Part shown: piece by piece, positions 1-9,856 of the stretch
Layout: the number at the start of each line of letters is the position of its first letter
Position numbering within the stretch: the stretch's first letter is position 1
NCBI GenBank assembly: GCA_964034945.1
Contig: OZ035960.1
Span: 64,527,970 to 64,591,969, forward strand
DNA: 64,000 nucleotides
DNA from: Chrysopilus asiliformis
Lineage: Eukaryota; Arthropoda; Insecta; Diptera; Rhagionidae
Reading direction: 5' to 3'
Made by a program: the position numbers and the translations under genes
The notes under the pieces: generated by a model
The model's database searches: none
Told to the model about the DNA's origin: nothing
Seen by the model: only the letters and a program-made list of their open reading frames with translations

Positions 1-112
1 TGGTGTTCAGAAATTTCCTCTCTAATTTTATTTTGCTCTATACAGTCTTCAAAAAAAAAAATCGATTTTTTCTGTATAAAAAAAGCAAATGAAAGCAAAT
101 CAGCATTCTTAA

Positions 113-650
113 CCCATTTTTCGCCACCCGGTAAAAATTCTTACCACAACTTTAAATGTTCATCAAAGCTCATCAAATTACTTTTTCGTTGATTGCAGTG
201 CCAAGAAAGATTCTTTAATCAATTGATTATAAAATGAAAAACTTGGGTAATTGGATGTTCCCATTTTTGGCCACAAAACAGACAAAAACCCTCCCAGAAA
301 CGTAAAAATACTCGTTTCTCGCCATTGGTAAGAATTCGTACTACCAAACCTTTTTTCACATTTTTGTTTATTTTTTCGAAGAATGTACCGCAAAGCGGTA
401 AGGGGTTGAACCCTTAGATGATTTTTATTCCAAAATCAATAAAAATTTTCACGTTTTTCTGGAAAAAATACCACATATTGAGCATAGTATTGGCTATTTG
501 CCGTGGTTAAGAATTTTTACCACAATTTTCCGGAAAACTGTTGGTCGGAAAATTCTGAAACTTTTTGAAAGTCATATTCGACCCAAAAGTAGCTTCCACA
601 CAAATTTTGATGGAAAAATTCCCACTCGTCTAAGAGCGGCGAAAAATGGG
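113..650. mobile_element. piggyBac-like MITE
   Basis: The element is bounded by TTAA at 109-112 and 651-654, the target duplication typical of the piggyBac superfamily. Its ends are perfect 13-bp inverted repeats (CCCATTTTTCGCC at the left, its complement at the right) and begin with CCC as piggyBac termini often do. A second motif resembling GTAAGAATTTTTACCAC recurs inside on both strands near 140-150, 330 and 500-520, so the interior has subterminal repeats. No transposase frame is visible in 538 bp, so it is a non-autonomous copy. The superfamily call is inferred from TTAA plus the terminal CCC. Confidence 0.7.
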
Positions 651-784
651 TTAAGCTGTTAAATTAGCATGTCGGTGACGCGAACTCATAAGGTTTTACC
701 CATCCAAAAATCGCCCAACGCGCCCAAAGCAGTATAATATAAATAAAATAAATAATTGAAGGTAAAAAAAATTAAAAAAAAAAT

Positions 785-852
785 ATTTTGTCACCACTCG
801 GAATCGAACCCGCACATCTGGCGCATTGTAGTCTAACACTTATTCAGCAGTA
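785..852 (-). repeat. tRNA-like fragment, probably tRNA-derived SINE (copy 1)
   Basis: On the minus strand a perfect B-box-like motif GGTTCGATTCC lies at 800-810, preceded by a segment GACTACAATGCGCCAG also found in copy 2. No complete cloverleaf or CCA-proximal pairing can be drawn, so it is read as a SINE head or decayed tRNA copy rather than a functional tRNA gene. Confidence 0.45.
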
Positions 853-944
853 AAAATGTAAACTTAAAGATAAATTAAGTAATAAAATATTAATAAAAGT
901 AAAAAATTCAAAAAAAAAAATTTGAAAAGAAAAAAAAAAGAATT

Positions 945-1015
945 TGTCATCGATAAGAATTGAACCCGGGCCTGGCGCATGGTAGTCCAACTTCTAACTC
1001 ACTGCACTAATCGAA
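945..1015 (-). repeat. tRNA-like fragment, probably tRNA-derived SINE (copy 2)
   Basis: On the minus strand there is an A-box-like TTAGTGCAGTGAG followed by GACTACCATGCGCCAG and a B-box-like GGTTCAATTC, in tRNA order and spacing. TCGAT at the 5' side can pair with ATCGA at the 3' side, as an acceptor-stem relic. Copies 1 and 2 share the central segment and the same orientation and are separated by A-rich sequence, consistent with two SINE insertions or a dimeric SINE. The T-arm pairing is poor, so a functional tRNA is unlikely. Confidence 0.5.
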
Positions 1016-1247
1016 CAGTACGAAATGTCGTTTTAACATTGAAGACTTAGTTAGCGGCATATTTATAATTTTGAAAGGCAAATTACTAAAAAAGTATTAT
1101 TAAAAATGGGGAAAAAAGTAAAACGGACATATCTGCAGCTATAGAGCTTTCATTTAAAAAAAAATCATCAAAATCGGTTCAATAGGAACTCCAGGAGCTC
1201 TGTCGAAAGAAATCCATACAAAATCGCTTTGCCTTTTAAATATATAG
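1016..1247. other. unassigned AT-rich spacer
   Basis: Sequence between the tRNA-like repeats and the foldback. No coding frame, terminal repeat or RNA motif that I can support. Confidence 0.4.
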
Positions 1248-2055
1248 ATTGGTATTTTTCAAAACTTTTTTTTTATATTTATTGGGCCACACAACAGCCA
1301 CAAATCATAGAACACATTATTCGAAAATACCGCCATTTGATTTAACACCACGCCTTTAACGATGGAGCCAATAGGGCTGCAAAATACGCGCTCGATCTAT
1401 TTGAAAGTTATCCAATGTTTTTGTTGAAATACTTCTTCAAGGACTCAATATTTTGGTGTCTTTTTTGGCAAATCATGCTCACTACAGTCCAACGGGTCTA
1501 TACTTCAACGACTTAAGGTCTGAACTTCCGGGGGCGGACTTTTGGAGGCATGAAGTCATGAAAATTGTTTTTGAGCCTTTTTTGTGAAAAAGAAGCGCAA
1601 ACGGCAGCCAAATTTGCTCAAGAACCTGTTTAAAATGTATAGTTAGGGATGTAAACGAAAACTTATTCAAAAATGGGGACTGGAATTTTCCACAGGATTC
1701 ATTTCTGGCTCAAAAAGCCAAATGACCACAAAAAATGCTTCAAAATCAAATGTATGATTTCATTAGAAGCGAAGAGTTGAATAACTCAACGTGTTGGACT
1801 ATAGACTATGATCTACTTTAGAGAATATGGTGTGCTAAAAAACACTCGCTAACATTGAATCCATGGAGCAGGAATCTAACCACAGCTTTGGACAGCTTTC
1901 AAATAGATCGAGCGCGTATTTTGCAGCCCTATTGGCTCCATCGTTAAAGGCGTGGTGTTAAATCAAATGGCGGTATTTTCGAATAATGTGTTCTATGATT
2001 TGTGGCTGTTGTGTGGCCCAATAAATATAAAAAAAAAGTTTTGAAAAATACCAAT
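1248..2055. mobile_element. foldback element with 160-bp inverted arms
   Basis: Positions 1248-1407 are repeated in inverted orientation at 1896-2055, apparently without mismatch. The arms flank a 488-bp centre (1408-1895) with no credible protein. Arms this long relative to the centre give a snapback structure. No target duplication is obvious: the flanks read TATATAG on the left and GCGTTCTC on the right. It could be a foldback/MITE or an inverted duplication; no superfamily can be named from the termini. Confidence 0.7.
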
Positions 2056-2219
2056 GCGTTCTCATTTGGCATCAATTTTTCCTTGTGTCAGTATTTATGG
2101 CTAGACTAGGTAGTTTGACGAAAAGTGATCAAAGTGTGCAACCCCTAAATATTATCCAATCTTCTTAAAATTTGGCATATATATATTTTTCATCACTGAG
2201 ACTCGGGGCGTAAGCAAAG

Positions 2220-3934
2220 TCATATGAAAATCACATCTTTGGAAAAATGAAACACCCTAGGCAGCATGTTGTATTTGGCTTTCAGCAATAAGACGATCAC
2301 ATTGTAATAAATTATTTGTTTTACGTCAAGGAGTTGTGCTTCGTTTAACATAGATTTAATACTTCTATATCTGTCAGCTCTCAATATGGACCTTAAAGCT
2401 CTATTTTGTAATTTTTGCATTTCTTTCAATTTTGTATCGTTCATCAAAAACAATATTGTGTTACAATAATCAAGATGTGGGGCTATCAAGCTTTTATATA
2501 ACAAGAGCGCAGTATCAATATCTAATTTCTTTTTCTGTCTCTTCAAGAAACTTATTTTTGCTGCCATTTTTTTACAAACATAATCAAAATTTTCATCAAA
2601 TTTCAGTTTGTCATCAATAATTACTCCCAGATATTTGTGTTTGTGTACTTTCTCAACAGTCTCTCCATTTATATCCAAACTTAGTTCTTTTTCATCACAT
2701 ATAACCATATATTTAGTTTTGGCAACGTTCAATTTAAGTTTACACATAGCTAGATATTTTGTGACATTTATCAAATCTACTTTAATCATTGCCATGGCTT
2801 CCTGTAGATTGTTAGCTGCTTTCCAGAGTACAGCATCGTCAGCGAACGGATTCAAGACACATTTTTTAATAAATAATACAACATCATTAATGTATATATT
2901 GAACATATCACACGACAAAGGAGCTCCTTGAGGGACTCCTAATTCACTTACAATAGCATTAGACTTTTTACCTCCGAATGTTGTATATTGCATTCTACCA
3001 CTAAGCCACGAGTTAAACCAATTATATACTGTTCCTTTTGTTTTATATGATTTCAATTTTTTTAGAAGAATTTTTCTATCGACTGTTTCGAAAGCTCTTT
3101 TTAGATCTAGGAACACCGCTACAAAAACTTTCTTCTTTTCACGGTAATCTTTCCATTGGGATACAATCAAGTTAACAGATGTTTCACACGAATGATTTTT
3201 CCTGCATCCTGATTGGAACTCTGTTATTATATTGTTTTTCTCCAGGTATTTATTCAATTGTTTTTTAACAACACTTTGCAATATTTTGTCTAGTGTGGGT
3301 GCCATATTTATTGGTCTAAATTCTTCTGCTTTTATTGAATTAGCTACTTTTGGTATTGGGTGAATTACTTCCATGTACTTCCATGCGGTAGGAGAGTTTC
3401 CACTCGCTAGACATTCGTTTATCAAGCCTGTTAATAAATCCCCATATTCGTCCATGATATGTTCCACAACTGCGACATTGACATTTTCAAGGCCACCTTT
3501 TGATTTGGTCTCGCTCATAATTGCCACTATATCCTTCTTGGCGACGGAAGAGAATTCAGTCCATTCATCCGGAGGGGCTAGAATACGATCTTCAAAATCA
3601 ATATTTTCAATTGATGCATTTATATCTTTGATGCTTTCAACAAAAAATTCATTAAAGTTCTTAGCCATATTCAGTGGTTGATCTAAGCGGCCGTTTTTAA
3701 ACTGGATTTGTTTTTCAGTTGCATTTTTGATTTCGAAGAGGTCTTTAAAACACTTTCACATATTTTTATAATCTCCTTTATTTTGAATAATCGTATTTCG
3801 GATTCACACTTACTTGTCTTTAGCTTTCTATTATATTCATTTCGTAATTTTTTATAATCCTCCCATGATTCGACTGTTTGTAAAACATTTGCACTAGTAG
3901 AGGCATCATCCCTTTGTTTTCTTATGGTCGCCAA
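2220..3934 (-). pseudogene. LINE ORF2, linker and reverse transcriptase
   Basis: 3934-3683 holds the linker between endonuclease and RT, with a basic RNEYNRKLKTSK-like stretch. The frame then shifts and 3668-2220 (482 codons) is the RT. RT motifs in order are PIPK/FRPINMAPTLDKI, AVFLDLKRAFETVD, GVPQGAPLS and the catalytic FADDAVLW at about residue 277, then a thumb with PHLDYCNTIL. The C-terminus stops at LPRVF and beyond, shorter than usual for the group, so the 3' end may be truncated or frameshifted. Confidence 0.85.
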
Positions 3935-4050
3935 CTCATTTGTGTACCATTTTTGGGCGAAATTTACATCAATTTGCTTTTCACTTACTAAATATGCAAC
4001 CGTTTCATGGATTGTGTCAGTGAAAATAGTTATTCTGTAGTCGAGTGGTT

Positions 4051-4803
4051 TTAAGCAGGGTTTTTTTTTGAAAGAATTGTATGCATTGTTGACAAAATAT
4101 TTTCTTTATTTAATTTTCTTCTATCAAAAATGGTTTTACGTTGTATTTCTTTAAAACAAAACTTTCTTTTGGCAATAACTACTCTGTGATCAGAGATATC
4201 GTTTTTATTTTCTACGTAAACGGAGATATTACGATCGTTATTTGTATAAAACAAGTCTATAGTCGTTTTACTATCTTTACTTATTCTTGTAAAATCAGAA
4301 ACTAGTTGTTTAAGACCAAAGGAAGCCGCAATACTTTTAAGACGTTTTTTGTAGGTATCAGAGATCATATTTGCATGCATATTTTTGTTAAAATCACCTG
4401 TCATGTAAACTGTGCAGTTTATATTAAGATACAATTCACATACTTCTTCCAGTTTATCTAAGAATTCAGCATGACTAGAACTAGGAGGGTGATATATAAA
4501 AATATAACGACCGGCACATTCATTTTCATGCACGTCAATTATTAAAATATTATTATTACCAAATAAAATATCATCAACAACTTCATATTTAAGATGATTA
4601 ATAAAATAAACAACTATTCCCGCAGTATGCCTACTTGGAAACGGACTTCTAATGGCACAATAATTGTTAATAAAAATTTCTGATTCAAGTATTTGGGGGG
4701 TAACTCTCGCTTCTGTGCAACACATCATATATGGGTTAATTTCAGAAATTTTAAGTTCGATTTTTGTCAAATTTGCTAACAGGCTTTGGACATTTGATAA
4801 CAC
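4051..4803 (-). pseudogene. LINE ORF2, endonuclease domain
   Basis: 250 codons of an exonuclease-endonuclease-phosphatase fold like those that nick target DNA for LINE integration. Visible motifs in order are NVQSL near the start, a metal-binding glutamate in CTEARV, MTGDFNKN with the catalytic Asp-Asn, and SDHRVVI with the catalytic histidine. The frame runs out just after a run of A on the minus strand (T-run at about 4062-4070 on the plus strand), a likely slippage frameshift. The reverse transcriptase follows in other frames. Confidence 0.75.
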
Positions 4804-4818
4804 TAGAAATGGTCGTTG

Positions 4819-5424
4819 CTATTGTCTATTATATCGAGTATTTTTAGATAGTTGTTCCCTTTTTCTTTTTAAAACTGGGCAATCGAAGTTCCAAACAGCA
4901 TGATCAGTTAGCAGAGGCTCATGAAAGTTGAATTTCAAGTTAGCACGACAGCAATTAATACAATTAAAGGTATCATTCTTGCATTCACTAATTTTGTGTT
5001 TGCCGGCACATTTTGGACAAACCAACTCATTTTTGCAATCGGCAGCAGCATGATGAAATTCTTGACAATTGTAGCATCTGTAGACATTTATATGTTCATC
5101 GACAAAACAGCGCTTCCATCCAATGTTCAAGAAACCTTTAGTAATAATATTTTCAAACGTATCATATGTTGTGCGTATATACGCAGTGGCTGTTTGAGAA
5201 CGTGCTTTGTATTTGATCTCCACTATCTCTGTATTATCAATATTCATTTGTATCTCCGGATTCTGATTAAAAATATTAGTAAGTAATCTACTTTTATCAT
5301 CAAAATCCATATTTACAATACAAACAACAGGTTTTCTTTCTTTAGGGATCTCCACTGTGTAGTTATCACCAATTCTTTGCAATAATTTCTCTTTCACTAT
5401 ATTGGCATCTGGCTTACTATTCAT
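4819..5424 (-). pseudogene. LINE ORF1, C-terminal zinc-knuckle segment
   Basis: 201 codons with three tandem cysteine clusters: CYNCQEFHHAAADC, CPKCAGKHKISEC and CINCC. These are retroviral-type CCHC knuckles as in Jockey-group ORF1 proteins, and would bind the element's RNA. The stretch before them (residues 30-100) resembles the RNA-binding region that usually precedes the knuckles. The endonuclease frame of ORF2 begins at 4803, 16 bp downstream. Confidence 0.7.
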
Positions 5425-5831
5425 TGCACTATGATTTTACCAGTTGCAGTCTCACTCATTCTTGCTACAGGGTCGCTTTGAGGATTAATTACATTTTTTA
5501 TATTTTGTTTTATTGTGCTCTTATGTTCTTCACTTTTCGGTGCAATAATAACTACCGGGTTGGGTTCAGAACCTTTTTTAATAGCCTGTTTAAAAATTTT
5601 ATTCGGATTTTGTATTTCAGGGTGAGAGTTTTCACTATCTACAACACTTTTATGACTAATGTTATCGGGATTGTTAATTTTATTGACATTATTGTGTTTT
5701 ACCGAAGACTTGTTTTGTACCGCTTTGTTTAGGTTTGTTAATAAATCATCATGTTTGTTTAATTTTTCATCATGGTTCATCACAAATTGCTCAATTGCCA
5801 TTAACTTCTCAACAATTATATCGATTTGCAA
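5421..5831 (-). pseudogene. LINE ORF1, middle coiled-coil/low-complexity segment
   Basis: An open frame of 136 codons that begins at a TTG rather than an ATG, so it is read as a continuation of ORF1 after a frameshift near 5820. It has a heptad-like start (KLMAIEQFVMNHDEKLNKHD), consistent with a coiled coil, then an Asn/Lys-rich linker. Its TGA overlaps the ATG of the next segment (ATGA at 5424-5421). This could be a second frameshift or a stop-start overlap; with the first break present, decay is the simpler reading. Confidence 0.5.
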
Positions 5832-6031
5832 TTAAATCTAACATGATCAGTGTTCTCTTTAAAATAGTCAAATACAGATTTAGACATATTGGCACACTCT
5901 ACATGTACATATAAATTACAAATGGAACATTTTAAATTTTCTTCACAATTTTTTGAGATAAATAGAAGTTCTCCAAATTCAGCACAAATTCCTTTCTTGG
6001 CCACCGATGGGCCTCCACTTTCTTCGTCCAT
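5816..6031 (-). pseudogene. LINE ORF1, N-terminal PHD-like zinc finger segment
   Basis: 71 codons starting at ATG 6031. Cysteines and a histidine are spaced like a PHD finger (CSICNLYVHVEC, then VRFNC near the end). PHD fingers are known in ORF1 proteins of some CR1/Jockey-group LINEs, where they are thought to help form the RNA-protein particle. The frame ends at TAA near 5816. The next part of ORF1 continues in the neighbouring frame, so this is the first exposed break in ORF1 and not a separate gene. Confidence 0.6.
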
Positions 6032-6141
6032 TTTAAAAGATTCGAATGATAAATTGTCTATAAAACTTTCAGATTTAGATAAAATTTTTACAGATTAAGT
6101 GACGCGTCTTTTAGTGATACACATACACGTGACATATAGAC

Positions 6142-6716
6142 CTATTATGAAAGTCACGGGGACTTGGCGCTTGCGGTGACTCGATAAGTCACGTCGTCGA
6201 GCAAGCGGTATTACAGAAGTCCCCATATTTCAAGCGACACGGCTCACTGAGCTGTCAAATCGTCCAATTTCAAATTGAACCGCGTTAGATTTTCTTACGG
6301 AAAAAGCGGATTTTTTTTTTTAAATGTGGAGTTCGGTGGAGTTATCTTACGATAGTGAAGCAGAGGATAACATTCTAAACATGAAAGTAATGAGAAAAAC
6401 CATAAGAGATTCTTCTTCAAATCCACTGGAATTACCAGATCCAATGTGAGTTGAATTGGTTATTGTTCTTGTATTTTTCAGAAACAGTCAGGTTGAAAAT
6501 ATTTTCAGACTTTTCAGTTCATTTCGCTTATCTAAAGAGGCAGTGAAATATTTAATGGATAAAATAGAAAACAAATTCCAACCAACTATAAAAGGAAGTG
6601 CCATTCCATCTCTGTTAAAACTTTGTATGGCATTGAGATTTTTTGCATCCGGAAGCTACCAAAAAAATATTGGAAATTATTTATCTATTGGTTTTGGCCA
6701 ACCGTATCGGTTATAG
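6142..6716 (+). mobile_element. 5' part of a Harbinger-type DNA transposon
   Basis: A Harbinger-like nuclease gene starts at 6324 behind a candidate terminal region at 6142 (GACCTATTATGAAAGTCACGG). A very similar sequence occurs in inverted form at 34479-34497 next to another Harbinger remnant, which supports it being a terminus. The element is cut off at about 6716, where unrelated repeat sequence begins. The boundary at 6142 is inferred. Confidence 0.55.
6324..6716 (+). pseudogene. Harbinger/HARBI1-like nuclease, N-terminal part, two exons
   Basis: Exon 1 runs from ATG 6324 to 6445. The unspliced frame would stop at TGA 6447-6449, directly within a donor-like GTGAGT. A pyrimidine-rich acceptor at 6481 (or 6487) restores the frame and gives an intron of only 36 or 42 bp. 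Exon 2 contains the N-terminal hallmark of Harbinger nucleases: a helical FRLSKEAVKYLMD segment, SAIPSLLKLCMALRFFA and GSYQKNIGNYL. The catalytic DDE region is missing because the frame ends at 6716 as another repeat begins. It is a truncated transposase, not a host gene. Confidence 0.75.
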
Positions 6717-6763
6717 GGTAAAGTATCCAGATCTGAGCCCCGGCACCAGTTCTGAGCACCCCT
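6717..6763 (-). repeat. short deleted copy of the GGGGCTCAGA repeat seen at 33.5 kb
   Basis: On the minus strand this segment reads as GCTCAGAACTGG then GGGGCTCAGATC then a TTTACCC end. The same three pieces in the same order occur at 33503-33716, but there the two GGGGCTCAGA motifs are about 180 bp apart instead of about 20. So this is an internally deleted copy of the same small repeat. Confidence 0.5.
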
Positions 6764-7434
6764 GCAGCGGTATTGTGATTTTAATCTGTAAAAAAGGTGG
6801 AAAAACTCACACGTGTGATTTCTCGCCTATTCATTTCCACTTCACCTTTGAAGAATTCGGTATTATGATTTTCCAAGTGAAACCTAGTACATACTTAATA
6901 CAAATCTATTACAGAATATGATAAATTTATATTTCAAAGTTGTTTTTGGTTGCTATTTTGCAAATTTTAACTAAATTCAAGAAAAGTGTTACAGTTTTTT
7001 GTATTAAAAACAATATAAATGATTCTCTAGATGTTGTTTCAACATTTGAAACATCATTTGTGCGGTATTTCAACATTTTTTTTGCACTTTTGATTACATA
7101 GGAAATTTTACACATAAAATTTATAACAGCTTTTCTATGTCTAGCAGGTACTTTCTTCTGGCAATATATGTGCGGAATGCAATTTTAATTAGTTTCGAAT
7201 AAAAGAAATACCATTAAAAGTAACCGCTTTTGGTTTCATTTATTTCGCCCGAATAAACTCACTTTTCGTTTGCACGTCCGATATGGGTGGCGGATTTTTT
7301 GACATTTCGAGGTGAGAAATTTCACGGTGAAATTCTACCGTATTTGTGATCACAATACCAAATAATGAGAAAACTCACTTATTCAGTTTTCTCACGCAAA
7401 AAATTTTCTCACTTGGCAATCACAATACCGCTGC
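6764..7434. mobile_element. 0.67-kb TIR element (non-autonomous DNA transposon)
   Basis: Perfect 17-bp terminal inverted repeats: GCAGCGGTATTGTGATT at 6764-6780 and its complement at 7418-7434. Related motifs (CGGTATTATGATT near 6860, GATCACAATACC near 7345) recur inside in both orientations as subterminal repeats. There is no coding capacity beyond short chance frames. A clean target duplication is not visible. The superfamily is unassigned; the interior repeats recall Harbinger MITEs. Confidence 0.65.
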
Positions 7435-7515
7435 TGGTTATTTTCCGGCTAAAACAAGAATTGTGCGCGATTGAGCCGATTAAACTGCGAATTCAATTCT
7501 TATTTCTATAAGTTA

Positions 7516-7560
7516 CTAGGGGCTCCGCCCCGAACCGCTCCGCGGTTCATATCCGCCCCA
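7516..7560 (-). other. Helitron 3' terminus: GC hairpin plus CTAG
   Basis: Minus strand reads GGTTCGGGGCGGAGCCCC then TAG, followed by T of the target. The stem GGGGC/GCCCC sits directly against the CTAG end. Canonical Helitrons leave about 10 nt between hairpin and end, so the spacing is unusual. The copy at 51588-51610 differs by one base in the loop. Confidence 0.65.
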
Positions 7561-7726
7561 CGCATCGGCCTTCGGCCTCCGCGTCGACTTCTTCCTCGGC
7601 CTACGGCCTCGATTGCTAAATTTTCGTTCCAAAATTTTCGTTACAGTTGTAATTTTGACGATAAATAAAATTATTTTTGTTTTCATTATTTAAACATTTC
7701 TTTTAAATATAATTTTAAATGTAATA

Positions 7727-8207
7727 CAGTAGAACGCGCTTAAATGCAACAGGCGTAAATGCAAAACTCGTGTCATTGCACACAAAATTTGTGCATAGAA
7801 GATTTTTAAGCATTTTTCATATAAATATACACGGATAAATGAAACACGCTTAATTGCAATACTTGCTTAAATGCAACCACTTTCACATCCGCAAAAGTAT
7901 AAATTATATGAAATTTTACACGCTTAAATGCAGATGTGCAAAAATGAAATGTGATTACCCAAAAAAAAGTTATTATTATTTTAATTTGATAAAATGAATT
8001 CTTAATTAGATTCTTTGTTTTTGTGTAGCCTCGTTGAATTTAAATGTTTATTACAGGAATATTAAAGTTGCATGTTTATCTTTTACTCGCATAATTGCAC
8101 ATTAATGTGCATTTATCCGTGCTTCCGTGCTACGTATAAATGCAAAACGCGGATAAATGCACATAAAATTCTGCGAAATTCGATGTGCATTTAAGCGTGT
8201 TCTACTG
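7727..8207. mobile_element. pogo-type MITE in the Helitron 3' UTR
   Basis: TA duplications at 7725-7726 and 8208-8209 flank inverted ends CAGTAGAACRCGCTTAAATGC (first and last about 21 bp, with one or two mismatches). The body repeats AAATGCA and its complement many times. CAGT termini with TA duplication fit the pogo/Tigger branch of Tc1/mariner. No transposase is seen in 481 bp. Confidence 0.75.
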
Positions 8208-8427
8208 TAAAAATGAAATAAAAACTTATTGTAATGCTAGTTGTTTACGCACAGCTCGAGTAAACGTATAATCGGAACAGAAACAAATAAGAAACCAGCA
8301 CTTTTAATTGTAAAATATATTAACTTTATATTTTCAATTTTAATATATATATAATTCAATCAATTCTAAATCGTCAAAGTTGTTGAATGAAATGTTTGTA
8401 AATAATTAAATCCTTTACAATAATTCT

Positions 8428-9696
8428 TTCCTTCCGATGGCGCTACAGCCCGAAGCGAGCCTTGGCCTCCCTGATGCACCTCCTCCAGTTGTCTTGGTCT
8501 AACGCCTTCGACCTCCAGTTGGCGAAATTTAGGACTGCTCTGCAGTCTGCGTCGATTGAGTCCTCCCAGCGTTTTCGCGGTTTTCCTTTCGGCCGGTTTC
8601 CTTGAGCTCTGCCCCTTAGTACCCGTTTCGGTATTCTGCCGTCGTGCATTCTTTCGACATGGCCAGCCCATTGGAGTTTACGGAGCTTGATTGTGGTCGA
8701 CACGGGCGGGTCGTCGAATAGCTGGTATAATTCGTGATTGTATCGGAGTCGCCACGAGTTTCCTTCTTTCACCGGTCCATATATTTTTCGGAGGACCTTT
8801 CGCTCGAAATTGTCGAGAAGTCTTTCTAGGGACTGCGTTAGCGTCCACGTTTCGCATCCATATATCAGTACAGGACGAATTAATATTTTGTAGATGCGTT
8901 GCTTGTTGTTTTTGTGGACATTTTTAGACTTCAATACGGGAAGCACCGCATAGAGCGCCTTATTGGCAGCGGTGATCCTTTGCTGGATTTCGTGGCGTTC
9001 GGTGCATTCTTGACTGAGTAGGGCTCCCAGGTATACAAATTTATCTGCCTGCTCGAAATTATAATCGCCCATGGTTATGTTTTGCCTGCTCGGGGCAGCT
9101 TTTCGAGTTTGAGTCATGAATTTGGTTTTGATTTCGTTGACTCTGAGCCCTACTTCTCTCGCTGCTGACTCTAATTCCTGGAAAACTTCCTTCACACAAA
9201 GTGTTGATCGCGCGATGATATCTACGTCGTCTGCATACGCCACCAGTTGTGAAGATTTGACGAGTAGTGTACCTCCGGTATCCACTGAGGTAATCTTTCT
9301 GACGACATATTCTAGGGCCAAATTAAAGAGCATGGGGGCAAGACCATCTCCTTGTTTGAGACCTGTTTCCGTTGGGAAGCTTTGAGACAGCTCATTTTGA
9401 ATTTTAACTTGCAACTCAATGTTATGCATCGTGGCTTTAACTAGCCGTACTAGTTTCGGCGGCACTCCGAATTCGATCCGAGGCTGTGTCCTGGGTTCCT
9501 TGATATATTAGGTTTTCCGGGGAGACGTTATCAGCGCCTCGCCAAACCCCCAACCTGGAGGGCCAGTCTGGGTAACCATCCCGTTTAAAGCGCGGGATAC
9601 TCGCTTTCACCCTTCTCCGTCTGCTGTGTAAAAAGACACCCAGTGGTCACCACGAGGAGGTGGAGATAGGATTCGATAGCAGAGCTATAGGATTCG
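8428..9696 (-). mobile_element. RTE-like LINE deletion derivative
   Basis: Flanked by an 11-bp duplication ACAATAATTCT at 8417-8427 and 9697-9707, inside the BEL 3' LTR. The minus strand starts with a non-coding leader (9696 to about 9470, with CACTGGGTGTC and GAAAGCGAGTATCCC), then enters the RT in mid-domain, and ends right after the stop with a very short 3' end (TAGCGCCATCGGAAGGA). Both termini are kept while the endonuclease and RT N-terminus are missing, so this is an internal deletion rather than the usual 5' truncation. Confidence 0.7.
8443..9465 (-). pseudogene. RTE-like reverse transcriptase, C-terminal half
   Basis: 340 open codons. TGLKQGDGLAPMLFNLALE is the RT motif before the catalytic box, YADDVDIIAR (residues about 75-84) is the catalytic box, and the thumb follows (RPVLIYGCETWTL). 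The C-terminus WAGHVERM, RPKGKPRKRW and DNWRRCIREAK is typical of RTE-group and related insect endonuclease-RT proteins. The frame is intact to its stop at 8443, but the enzyme lacks the fingers and endonuclease, so it is non-functional alone. R4/Dong-type LINEs are the alternative. Confidence 0.8.
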
Positions 9697-9856
9697 ACAA
9701 TAATTCTAGTGACATTAATTCAAAGTTATAAAATTTGCGTTTAGTAATAATTCAATGATGATTTCAAATTCTGATGCGGAATCCAATATTGTTGCAATTC
9801 ACGGTACTGCGTTGATAGTAAAAAATGTGCCCAATACGGCTGGTTGGTTGATTGTA

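Larger units (their letters stand above)
2220..6031 (-). mobile_element. decayed Jockey/CR1-group non-LTR retrotransposon (LINE)
   Basis: A minus-strand LINE with the usual order: ORF1 with zinc-binding motifs, then apurinic-type endonuclease, then reverse transcriptase, with no RNase H after the RT. The frame is broken at about 5820, 5424, 4060 and 3680, two of these in homopolymer runs, so it cannot make full-length proteins as read. The 3' UTR and exact ends are not defined; 2056-2219 may be 3' UTR and 6032-6097 a short 5' UTR. The clade call (Jockey or CR1 group) rests on the RT style and the absence of RNase H. Confidence 0.8.

Noticed and set aside
785..1015. Functional tRNA genes
   Set aside because: B-box motifs are present but T-arm and acceptor pairing are incomplete.
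6764..7434. Harbinger assignment of the TIR element from its neighbour
   Set aside because: Its ends differ from the Harbinger terminus at 6142 and no 3-bp TWA duplication is visible, so the superfamily was left open.
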